DNA of 64,000 nt from Azadirachta indica (lineage: Eukaryota > Streptophyta > Magnoliopsida > Sapindales > Meliaceae). The stretch covers positions 7,430,913 to 7,494,912 of the forward strand of contig CM040450.1 in the NCBI GenBank assembly GCA_022749755.1, read 5' to 3'. The notes under the pieces were generated by a model. That model saw nothing but the letters and a program-made list of their open reading frames with translations. It made no database searches and was not told the origin of the DNA. Positions 11,841 through 22,899 of the stretch are shown one piece after another (within the stretch, counting starts at the first letter, position 1; every line of letters starts with the position of its first letter). Position numbers and translations under genes: made by a program.

Positions 11841-13333
11841 AATTCATGATAAGGACAATGGTATCATTTTGTAATATACAAAATTAATTTATGAGTATCA
11901 ATCAAATCTCATGCATGTTTCAATACATAGCTAGAGAAACAAACAACTACTAGAATTAAATTTCATGTTTAACTTATTGCTAGCAGCATCATCACTATTA
12001 AAGATAATAAGCAAAGTGCTTATAAATACCAAATTCACAAACGAATACTACAAGTAAGGAAGAATATATATTTATTTGTAGTGTCAAAGATAATAAGCAA
12101 ACTAGGCTAATATGGCACCATCATCATTATTAAATTGAGTCATTGGCTTATGCCAACCTAAAAAAGGAATCACATGGCTTCTCATCGTATCACTGTTATC
12201 TCAAATAATTCAAAATCTTTTCTTTCTCCAAAAAGCAAACATATAGACAATATATTTATTGTATGAATAATATAGTATATTCATATTTTTAGGTAGATAC
12301 TTAGGAAAAATTATTATAATATAACAAGATTACTTTAATTTAGATTTAAATAATTGTAAGATTATTTTAAAAATTGCTATCACGACAAACTGACTCTACC
12401 TAGAAATATGACTAGCCTGTTGATTCACTTTAACCAAATATTCCAATAATATGGCTTGCAACACTAACTTACCACGTTCCAAAAACTCTTATGTGCTTTC
12501 TCCACATTAATTGAAACACATGCCTATTTTTTTTTCTTGTTTAAATCTTCCATTTTTGAAGATGAGCTTTCTAAACCTTAGTTATTGAACTAATTGAAGC
12601 ACAAAACAAATTCAAACCAAGATAGAACATAACATAAAAAACTTAATTCGAAAACCACAAACCAATTTCCAATTTCAACAAAAATACAAATATGCATCAA
12701 TGTATTATGCATGTTTACAATATTATTACAAACCAATTTCACGTTATTGACTTAAATAAAAAAAAAACCCCACAACAAAAATTGAAAACCCTAACCAACA
12801 TTCGTCTTTCATTAGCCAAATACAACCCCTATTTTAGACCTATTTTTTGCAACATTAAAGTAAGTAGTAATAATGTAATTTGAAGAATTTTTATATTGAA
12901 AGAGTTAACATTGTTGAGCATTACCTACAAATGACAATTATACTTCAACCCATCGCTAATTGCCTGAGAACTATGATCACAACTTTGTAAAACCTTTTCT
13001 GAAGCTTGCCTTATCATCAGCGCCATGATTATAGCTTCACCAGTGACAATTTTGCAACAAAGTTGCACGGAGGTGAGAGTATAGGAGGTTTAAACTAGAT
13101 TTTCGAAATTATGGTCCCAAAAGAATAAAGAAATATTAGGGTTTTGTGTCCTTTAGTTCTTTTCTTAATATTTTATTTCTAGTGAATTACTTTAATACCC
13201 TTATATCTAATAGAGTTATAACAGCAAAATATGGTCAAAGGCATATCTTACTATTTTGGTATTTAACACATGTTGTAAACTTATAGGGTATTTACTTTTT
13301 TCGAAAAATCAAGGGAACAAAGTACAATATCCC

Positions 13334-13342
13334 TTATAATTA
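13334..13342. repeat. Target-site duplication, right copy
   Basis: TTATAATTA directly abuts the right MULE terminus and is identical to the copy at 7429-7437. Confidence 0.85.
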
Positions 13343-15304
13343 TTAAAGATATATATATAAAAAAAAGATATATCAATATATAAATATTAAATTAACTTTT
13401 ATTTATTTATAGTATTAAAATATGTATTTATAATTATTAAATATATGAAAATTGCTTCATCTTTCATTTGTTTTGAGAAATTTTATATATTTAATAATTA
13501 ATTTAATTAATATTTCATTTTTCCTTTTAAATTACTTTTAATTATTATAGTCCAATCCTACCTAGTTGCATCCATTCTAATTTATACGTACATTCATATT
13601 ATATGCATGTCTCTATGTCTATACATATATGTCTGAGCCTATACTAGCAAAAATATTAAGATGCAAGCTTTTGACATAAATTAATTATTATTTATTTGTT
13701 AGGAATAAAACAAATATTCGCTGATCCTTATTTGATCTTAGGATTTTAATTTGTTATCCTAATCATTTTTTTACTTCTATTTTATAAACTCTAAGGGTGT
13801 GTTTAACAATACATACTGGATTGTGTTAAATAGTATGACTTAAATTGGATTATATTGTAATAAATTGTATTTGATAAAATTGAAGAAATACTATATTTGG
13901 TGTCTCATTGTACTATAAATATTAATTATATAAAATTTATTTTTATCACTTAATTATATTTTTTATTTTTATTAATAATTAAATAATTCAAAATTAATTG
14001 TGTTAATAAAAAAAATTACGGTCGTTAGCCATGGTCACTACCATCAACCATCATCCAATTTACCATGAATATCATTAAAATCCTTATTAAATGTTTTATG
14101 CAATGGTATTATTATCATTATTGTTTGAGCAACTGCTTGCTGTAAATCTAAAGTTGAATATTTGATGTATAAAAATTCAACTTCAAAACTATAAAAAATG
14201 ATTGCTCAAATGATGATGATAATAATATTATTGCGTAGATTACTCAATAAAGATTTTAATTATTAACTGAATTAATGGTTGGTGATGGTGATTCATGGCA
14301 GTCGAACGATCGAAAGACCAGAAGATGATATGGGTTATAGACATAGTTCAAGTGCTTCATAAATAATAAAAATAAATAAATTATTTTTCATGTAATGAAA
14401 AACAATTTATTGTAATATTTTATTTAAAATAATGAATGATTGTGTAGTGTAGAGGAGACCTAGAAGCAGAATAGGGGTCTCTTTAATATAGAGAATCTTG
14501 CATTAATTTAAAAATGATTACAATGTAGTATAGCCATTTTTTTGCACTAAATTTATGTTAAAGTCAAATTTAACCATTCTCAAGTAATAATGCAGTGTTA
14601 AAAGCACCCGTTAAGGGTGCTTTTGGCAACACGTACTATATTGAATTTAATGGATTGCATTAGATTGGATTATAAATAATTGTATTAGATAAAACTTAAT
14701 ATAATATTATATTTTCTGTCTTATTGTACTGAAAAATATTAACTACATAAAATTTATTTTTTTATTAATTAATTATATAATTAATTTTAATTAATAACTA
14801 AATAATTCAAAATTACATGTGTTAAAAACAAAAACTGTTATCATTCGCCATTGCCACTAACCACCATCTATTTGGGTTATTGTGAATACCATTAAAATCT
14901 TTATTAAACATCTATTTAAAAGTATTATATATTAGAGATAGTGCAATAAAAGCATGTAAATTGTATACTTATTAAATAAATAAAATTAGAAATGAAAAAA
15001 GAAAAAAGAAGCTTACCTATAAATTATTAATTAATAAAGGGCAATATATATTAACTTAAATCAAATTCTTAATGTTTAAACAAAAAAGCAACCAAAATGG
15101 CCACGTTTGATGGAAAACAATAATTATGTTTATGCTTGCAAACAATACATAGCTTTTGGGCTTAAAGTGTTGCCATACATTAGGAAAAACCTAGGTATGA
15201 AACAATACCCAAAATGCACATGTATTTATCAACGTATGGTTTTCTTTTTCAGGTTTATGATCTATTAATACAGCTTGGATAAATCATAGATGAAACACGA
15301 TATA
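13343..15304. repeat. Intergenic DNA with two copies of a MITE-like unit
   Basis: Two diverged direct copies of a roughly 310-bp unit lie at about 13798-14105 and 14612-14930. They share, in order, a GGGTG(TG)TTT-type start, TTGGATTATA, CTATAAATATTAA-like words, AAATAATTCAAAATTA, a CCACTA-ACCATCAT-like stretch and ATACCATTAAAATC. Between them (14107-14250) an inverted pair of TTGAGCAA-containing arms can form a hairpin. This looks like a non-autonomous DNA transposon present as two copies or as a partly rearranged larger element. No coding region is seen here. Confidence 0.5.
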
Positions 15305-16585
15305 ATGACAAAAACATATGAAGATAGGGTTGATAAATTTATAGAGTTTGCAATTTTTTATTATAAAAACCAAGAATACATTAGTGTTTATGCACAAGGT
15401 GTGTCAATGTCATGTCTCAAACTTTTCAAGTTGTTAGCAATCATTTATTTATTTGGGAAATTAACGTAAACTATACTATTTGGACTTGGCATGGAGATAG
15501 TGATACATTAACTCAATTTCTTGACCCCTACTAAGATAATGATATCTGTACCACTATTGAAATAGTTCATGATGCATTTAAATACTATGATAATGACCTT
15601 ACATCATTTAGAGACTTGTTGAAGGATGTTGAGAAATCACTTTACACTAGATGCACAAAATACATAAAATTATCTGAGTTAGTTAAACTATATAATATCA
15701 AAGGCAAATACGAGAAGTCACATAAAAATTTTTCAGACTTACTTTGTTGTCTTAAAAATATTATACCATTGGAAATTTATTACACATTTCCATTTATGAG
15801 GCCAACAAGCAAATGAATGCATTAAGTATAAATTATGAAAAAATTTATGCTTGACCTAATGATTATTTTTGGTGTAGAAAACAATACTAACATCGTTATG
15901 AATGTCCTTCATCTGGAGCATTAAAATGGAAAAATTCTAGTAATAACAAGAGGAAGAAGTCAAATAAGGTAGCAGCCAAGGTGTTATGGTATTTTCTATC
16001 ATTTCAAGTCTGAGATATATGTTCCAATCTCCACAAACTATAAAGCTTTTAACTTGTCATACAAATGAGAAGGAAAAAAATGGTATACTACCCCATTCTA
16101 ATAATTCTCTATCATAGGAATTAATGGACTAGATACGACCCGAGTTTGTATGAGAAAGTAGAAATTTTCGACTTACACTTTCAGCTGATAGGATTAATTC
16201 TCATAGTTCACTAAGTGCAGTTCTTGGCCAATTGTATTTACAACTTACAATTTTTCACCGTAGTTGTATATAAAGAGGAAGTTTGTGTTATTGTTGTTAT
16301 TGATATTGGGTCCTCATCAAACTGGCAATGATATTAATATATACCTTGCCCTTGTTGATAGATGACTTGAAAACATTATGGGATGTGAGAGTTGAGGCCT
16401 ATAATGCATGTAAATAAGAATTATTCACTTAAAGAGCTATTCTAATATAGACAATTAGGCACTTCTTATTTTATGAAAACTTGTCTGGTGCTATAGTGCA
16501 GGGTAATTATGCATATCTATTATATGAGAAGGTACAAATTTTTGTAGTTTGAAGCACTCTAAAAAAATTGTTTACATGGGACATT

Positions 16586-18011
16586 ATAGCTTTTGCTACA
16601 ACTAAAAGGTTGTAACTATTAAGTATAGGTTGTCTCAGTAATAAAGTTTGGAAATCTGAGTGTTGGTCCATAGAGAATACGCTATATAAAGTCCACAAAT
16701 CCAATGTCCAAATATGATGAAAATAAAATGAATTTGTTACTTGTTGAATGTAAATTTAGTATTATTAATTATTAGGACATTAAGGATTCATTTTGTTGAT
16801 AATTATAGAAATCATTCTTTACTCTTTTTTTTAACTCAATTAAGAATCACTTAATAGATGATCTTAATCGAAAGATAAATTTATTGAAATACGTCATAAT
16901 ACCTATTTGAAGAAAAGGTAACAAAATAAAAGAGTAATCATTCAATTTATTTGTGAAAGATATAACATACCTTATTAAGAGTAATCATTCAATTTATTTG
17001 TGAAAGATATAACATAAATTTTTCTTGATTTATAGAAAATGTGCAAGCATTCAGTGTACTTTTTGTTAATAATGAATCAAACCTCCTGACAAACTAAAAC
17101 ACTTTTAAGAAATATAATTCACTCAATTGAAAAGATTTTGCATTGAGCACAAGTTAGAATGATAAAAGAACAATACTGTAAAATCAACAAAACTACACCC
17201 TTAGCCCTAATTACTAATTTAGAAAGACATTATTTAATTAAAATTCAAATTAAAAGAAGGAAACAAAATGATAACTAAGATCCCTCTTCCTCACTCCCAC
17301 ATCTTCCTTTATATAAGTAAAACAAAAGATACTTCACATGTGTGAACATGATTTGTCAATTTTCAATTAATCACGCTCTACCAACTTGCAACACATTTTT
17401 AATAATCAAAACCACCAAAATTTATGAAATGATCTTCTTCAAAGTTGTAGGTGGATGACTCCGTTTTCTAATGATCTACATCTCACCCATATTGATTTGG
17501 TAGAACGTAAGTTGTGTTAAAAATAGACATATATGCCCTTATAAAATGATGACTCTTTTTTATAGCCAACCATTTGAAATTTTCGAATATGTAAAACATA
17601 AATAATTTAGAGCTCTTTGTCAGCTTTCTGGAACACCAAATAGTATAATTTTTGGGTATGTATTTTGGGAGCTACAGTCAAAATATAAAAGCATGTTGGG
17701 CTGATCCGAAGATAAACTTAAGAGTTTTGTTGAAGCTCAATTTTGTCCAATTAATTACTCGAACTGGTTCAACTTTTGGCTTACAAAGTTGTGAAATGAT
17801 AAGTTTATATTTTTCCAGTCCAAGAATCGTATGAATTGATGTTTTGGATTGAAAGATACGCTCATTATACAAAACCTGCGCAAAACAGATTATTTAGTCC
17901 AATTCATGTTTTACAATTCAATATAAAGGAATATACTTCATTTTTAAGGAATAGAAAGACAATTATTAAGTGTAAATCATAATATTACTCTTGATAAACC
18001 TATACTTTTAA
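16586..18011. mobile_element. Insertion of about 1.4 kb inside the TNP2 relic
   Basis: The TNP2 homology stops after YMGH at 16584 and resumes with the FLPPEYPF block at about 18026. Both borders carry ACATT (16581-16585 and 18012-18016), consistent with a 5-bp target-site duplication. I saw no clear terminal repeats, and the interior has no recognised coding region; ORFs near 17652-17872 on both strands show no family. A deletion-filled gap is an alternative reading. Confidence 0.45.
16931..17018. repeat. Perfect direct repeat of about 40 bp, period 47 bp
   Basis: A 40-bp block starting AAGAGTAATCATTCAATT and ending GATATAACAT appears twice back to back (about 16931-16971 and 16978-17018), separated by a few bases. 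The identity indicates a recent local duplication. Confidence 0.85.
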
Positions 18012-20141
18012 ACATTCGTCAGCTTCCTTCCTCCTGAGTATCCATTTCGAAGGCAGAAAAAAGTATTCAACAATGAGCAAGACTATAAATCCTCTCTTAG
18101 GTTTTTAAGTGAGGAAGAAATTTTGGAGAGGATGAATGCTATCAAACAAACTTATGGAGAAAAAAAAACCCCACAAATAAGAAATTGAATGGTGGGAATG
18201 TGGACAAATATTTAAAAAAAAATTCAATATTTTTCGAGCTGGTGTATTGAAAACATGTACATGCTTGTCATCAACTTGATGTGATGTACATTGAGAAAAA
18301 TGTGTGTGAGAACATTTATAGAATTTTGTTAAGCATTTCAAACAAGACCTAAAATGGATTTATGATAAGATTGGATTTAGTTGATATGGAAATCAAGGCT
18401 AAATTAGTGCCACAAGAAGTCAATAAGCTTATTTTGCTTTTTCTAACAAGTTACGCTTTAAGTACAAATGAAAGGAAAATGCTTTGCCAAACAATAGGAA
18501 GCTTAATGGCTCTAGAGGTATATTATTCTAATTTCTCAAACCTCGTGTCTATGGAAAACTTAAAGATTCAAGGTTTAAAATTGCAAGATTGTCATGTGCT
18601 AATGCATTAGGTACTGCCACTGGCAATACGATCAGTTTTACCAATTCATGTTAGATTTGTAATTATTAAATTGTGTTTCCTCTTTAATTAATTATGCATT
18701 GTGGTTATTGATCCTTATAAGTTAGATAAATTGCATGATATGTTGTTAATACATTGGAGTTGTTTGAGAAATACTTTCCACAAATTATATTTGATATTAT
18801 GTTACATTTAGTGATCCATCTTGTTAAACAGGTTAAGTTATTTGAACCAGTGGAATTAAGGTAGATGTACCTTTTGAGAGATACTGAAAGTTTTAAAGGG
18901 TTATGTACATAATCATAATCAGCCCAATGGTTGCATTGTCGAATGTTGCATCATTGAGAAGGCTATAGAGTTTTGTGCAAAATATTTAAATAGTCTTCAA
19001 GTGATTAGAAATCCACATGGAATAGGCAAAAGATATCCATTGATAGGCCTTTCTCCCTTGGACAATTAAACGAAGTCGACCGTCAGTCACTAGAGCAAGC
19101 TCATAAATACATATTACTAAATACTGTTGTGGTGCAACAATATATTAAGCGAGTAGCATTTTTCTTCCTTTTTTAACCCTTAAACAATTATATATGTTTT
19201 GAATTTTCATATAGATAACACATTAATTAGTTAAAGACAATATCTGCATAAATCAATGAGAGCAAAGTGGTTGCAAGATGAACATATATGCATTTTTATG
19301 TATTATTTAAAAGATAAAGTAAGTGTTTATTAAATCATTAAAGCAAACCTTGTATTATGATTATGACTTATCAAACTTTTAAAATATCTTTATATTTTTA
19401 GATTATAAATGGTCCAAGGAATGATGAAACAATTTCAAATGATTTAAAGTACTTAGCATAAGGATCTTGTTCACAAGTGATAACATATTTGAGCTACTAA
19501 GTAAATAATTTTGATTTTGCTACAAAGGATTGGGATAGTAAATGTTATACTCAAAATAGTGGAGTAAGTATTATTGCAACAATGATGCAAACATCTAGTG
19601 CAAAGGATAAAAACTCGATTTTTGGGGACATTTCATTTTATGGAGTAATTGATGAGATATAGGATGTAGATTATCACATGTTAAAGGTTTTAATGTTTAA
19701 GTGCAATTGGGTTGAGATAAGTCTTCTATGTAAAAGATCAAATGGATAATAAGATTTTTGTTATTATTTTTCAATGCCCAATAAATATACTTAATGAATA
19801 GAAAATGCAAATCATATTGATTTGTTGTGAGTAATCCACCAATTGTAAAATGATGTTTTTTTTCAATTAAATGAAGATGACATTGCAAGTTATGCACAAT
19901 ATAATTGTGAAGATATTTGGGTTAATGGTAAGCATTAATTTGTGTATTTATGTTATTACTTATTGTCATTCAATTATTAAATGTTGACTTAATACCTGTT
20001 GGCTAAATTAAATGCTTTACTTGATAATTGTTCATTTAGTATATGCTCATTTGGTAATATGCCATATTTTTTTATCATTGTTGTTACTTATATTTTTTTT
20101 CATGTTAAATGATACACTATTATATTATTTCCTTGATAAGA

Positions 20142-22800
20142 TGACAAAGAGCGAGACTAGTGATAATAATAGTGATAAAGACCTAACTAATTTGTACAAA
20201 AAGGTGACACAAAGCATGACCAAGAAGGCAGCCCCAACTTCAAATTCTAATGGCAAGAAAGTTGTTGTGAGGTATAGTCAAGAGATGTATCAATTGGAAA
20301 AGAAACAATACCAATTAGAAAAGCAATTTGGGTATACTTACAAGACAGACCATTCTAATAATTTATGATGATTGGTGAAGAGTTCCAAAGACCATTCCAA
20401 ATGTAAAAGGAATTTTTGTGAAAGTATATACTAGTAAGATGCTTGCACCTTTAGATGACTTGTAATACATACTGTTAGTGTTTATCTCTAACATTTGAAC
20501 TCTCATTTGATTCATTTTAAATGCTGAGTTGTTAAATCATTTATAATGATTTAGACTAAACTTATCAGTAGATTTAACAAGCATTAATTTTTCCCTATTT
20601 TTTTCAGTGATATTTATTTGCTAGTTTTTTTATTATGTTTGATGATCTTTACTGTTTTTTGTTTATATCATTGTTTTTGAGTTAAAGAACTTAATCTTTG
20701 GATATGTTTAAAAATTACATTATACTATTTTTTTACTTTACAATTTAGATCACTCTCATTATTAATCTTGGGATAGGTTTGTTAATTGTGCCTCTCCTTA
20801 ATTTCTTTCGCTAACAACCAAAAGCATGTGCATAATAGAGTGCAGGTGATTTTATTTATATTTGAAATTCAGAGAAGTGGTGTAGCAATAATTTATGCTG
20901 TTATTATACACAAGTTACAAAATCTTATACAACTTGATTAATTTGCTCGTTGATGTTTATTAATGTTAGTTCATTACAATATTTGTTTAATTATATAATT
21001 AGTTAAAACTTTATGCTATTTTAATGATAAAAAATTGTTGAGTACATGGAATGAATATTGACAGTATAAGCTATTACAGTTGTTAGCAATAAGCATTAAG
21101 GTAAATTTACCATATTTGTTAAGTAAAAATGATCACTTGGTAAAAGATCATGTTCATTTTTTAGTATTTCATAGTCATTTTGGTTAATTAAATATTAATG
21201 GTATTATCTTTTACATGCAAAAGTACTTTGACTTCAATGGTTGCAGTAAAAAGCAAGATTTACGCCTACTTGAAGTGGCATTTTGGAATTTCAGATATTA
21301 CCTTATAGTATACTACATTATTTTTAATAAATATGATTTAGAGTCTTGGAGAAACCACTTTTGCGATAGAAATTCATAAAACAAAAGCATTAAACGGCTT
21401 TTATGATATCAAGGCCATCAAAAATAGTTTGCAATAAGTAAATTAATGTTCATTAGTGTTAATAAGTTAAAATGTCATTTTAATAACAACTTTAATGCAC
21501 TATTTGTAGAAAGTCTAGCAAAAGTACAAAAGAAGAGGAACTTAAGTATCTATGGCCTAAGTTGGGGAGGATAAGTTTCTCTATTGGAAAAAATCATAGA
21601 TTAGTTTCTTTTTCTTAATCATTGATTCAATAAGCGTGCTATATTTTGATAAATATTTTAATCAAGTATATCTTGATAATGTGTCACAGATCACAGAGAC
21701 GGGTTAGTAAGAACTTAAAATTAATAGGAGTTTATTGTGGAAGCATGAATGTAGAAAAGAGGTAGAAGGATTTTATTAGAATAATGGCTAAATAAATTAA
21801 AAATTGGAGTAGAGTAGATTTTCATGTTTGTAATTATTGCTTGCACTTGAAAAAAGAAAAAGAATAGTGGAACTACTTGTATGGCATTATTGCAAGTACT
21901 AGTAAATGTTTAGTAGAGCACTACATATACCAAACACCATCTATGTGGACTGCTTTCAAACTATGTAATCCATTTTAATTCAACTATAAATAACATTATT
22001 TTAAGGTAAGGAAAATCATCGAAGTGAGTGAGAGCAAAACTTCTTTCTTTTATGTGTGAATCAATGTAGTGAGAGTTTTGTGAGGTTTACTTACTTGTGG
22101 GGTACTTAGAAAAATTTGCTAAGTGGGAGTGAAATCTAAACTTGAAAAGCAAAGAAATCTCTTAAATACATAGGGTTTATTTAGGAGCTTTTCTTGAGAG
22201 TGCTTTAGGTGTATTTTAAGTTGGGATAAGAAATGTATTTTATGATTGTAACAATTTTTCACATAATAAATTTTGGATTGTCTTTGACAGTGATCGTAAT
22301 TTTTCTCCTGTTTTGGAGTTTTTCATATAAATTCTTGTGTTTGAGGTTGTATTATTAATTCTACAATTTTATTTTTCTTTATTGTGTGCCACTTTTTACA
22401 CAATAGATTTGACCCTAATGTTTAACCAGTGATGGATAAGATTGTAAGATGTGTTGGTTTGTCATTGAAAATAAAAAAATAAATGCAAAGTTATCTCATA
22501 GATACTAATTATTCTTATTTTGTGCATTCTGTATGTAGGATGAACTTGAAAGTGAGGCATGGAAGGAAATTTTGAAGATCAAAGGAAAGAACGACATCCT
22601 TGTATAGTCACTAGGCAAAGAACCATTTGTTACCCGTCTACAAGGTATGGGATAGTTTATGTCCCTAATTATGTATTTTAACTTGCTCTCAACTAGCATG
22701 TTGGGAAGAGAGTGGATGTTGTACGACAAAAAGACTACACAAATGCTTGAAATGATTGAATAACTGCCTATGAAGGTTAAAAGGCAAAACCGCACATCTA
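20142..22800 (+). pseudogene. CACTA TNPA / Transposase_24-type protein remnant
   Basis: The first exon-like part (20142-20366) encodes MTKSETSDNNSDKDLTNLYK and later GKKVVVRYS, followed out of frame by DW-x-RVPKTI, which fits the N-terminal part of the second CACTA protein. Further blocks lie at 21240-21300 (FDFNGCSKK, then FRYYL), 21510-21560 (ESLAKVQKKRNLS), and 22540-22680 (DELESEAWKEILKIKGKND, then SLGKEPFVTRLQGMG), the last resembling the conserved Transposase_24 end in which an ALG-x-x-H-x-GRVRG-x-G motif is usual. Stops and gaps are numerous, and LTR-like DNA sits between the last two blocks. The native protein binds subterminal repeats of the element; this one is non-functional. Confidence 0.65.
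21690..22400 (+). mobile_element. LTR-like sequence (probable Copia solo LTR)
   Basis: This stretch breaks the TNPA relic. It has the look of a Copia LTR: an AACTATAAATAACATT promoter-like box (21983), GTGAGAGTTTTGTGAGGTTTAC (22066 onward in parts), a polyadenylation-like CACATAATAAATTTTGG (22260), and a U5-like CTCCTGTTTTGGAG-CATATAAATTCTTGTGTTTGAG arrangement. I could not fix the exact TG...CA ends or a target-site duplication, so the borders are approximate. Confidence 0.42.
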
Positions 22801-22873
22801 AGGTAAATAGCACTAGTATGTCGCAAACAAAAGTAAATCATATTTTTCTTGATATATCTACTATTTAGTTTCC

Positions 22874-22895
22874 TTCTTTCTTTCTTTCTTTCTTT
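22874..22895. repeat. (CTTT)n microsatellite
   Basis: About five copies of CTTT on the plus strand, just after the CACTA relic. Confidence 0.85.
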
Positions 22896-22899
22896 ACTT

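Larger units (their letters stand above)
7438..13333 (-). mobile_element. Mutator-like element (MULE), 5.9 kb, with 9-bp target-site duplication
   Basis: The left end begins GGGATATTGTA (7438) and the right end finishes with its inverse complement (13333). Resemblance between the two ends continues, diverged, for roughly 150-200 bp inward, as expected of MULE terminal inverted repeats. Both sides are flanked by the identical 9-mer TTATAATTA (7429-7437 and 13334-13342), the target-site duplication length typical of Mutator elements. Inside, relics of a MuDR-type transposase read leftward from 11840. The region 8.1-10.6 kb shows no recognisable transposase and contains a NUF2-like exon. The transposase is broken by frameshifts and stops, so the element cannot move on its own product. 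Confidence 0.85.
15305..19950 (+). pseudogene. CACTA TNP2-type transposase remnant
   Basis: The order of conserved blocks follows the TNP2 family. EDRVDKFIEFA lies near the start, then YTIWTWHGD (15480), KLSELVKLYNIKGKY with FSDLLCCLKN (15680-15770), the cysteine-poor remains of the zinc-binding block, GPHQTGNDINIYL (16310), the FPAYGNLSG-like FYENLSG (16475) and IVYMGH (16570). After the insertion come FLPPEYPFRRQKK (18026), IFFELVY-stop, then a DVM-x-IEKNVC block (18285) and RLDLVDMEIKAK (18366). The relic continues with the ALST-x-ERKMLC and DCHVLMH blocks, FDIMLHLVIHLV (18790), LEQAHKYILLN (19094), SAKDKNSIFGD (19590), and DVDYHMLKVLMFKCNWVE near 19670. Many stops and frameshifts show that it is dead. 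In intact elements this protein carries out transposition by binding the element ends with TNPA. Confidence 0.82.
15305..22850 (+). mobile_element. Degenerate CACTA (En/Spm) transposon body
   Basis: Relics of both genes typical of plant CACTA elements follow each other on the plus strand: a TNP2-type transposase (15305-19950) and a TNPA/Transposase_24-type protein (20142-22800). I did not find convincing CACTA termini or a 3-bp target-site duplication, so the given limits are those of the coding relics. The body is interrupted by an insertion at 16586-18011 and by LTR-like DNA around 21690-22400. Confidence 0.75.

Noticed and set aside
22505..22813. Minus-strand ORF of 102 codons
   Set aside because: It is the antisense of the plus-strand Transposase_24-like block of the CACTA relic.
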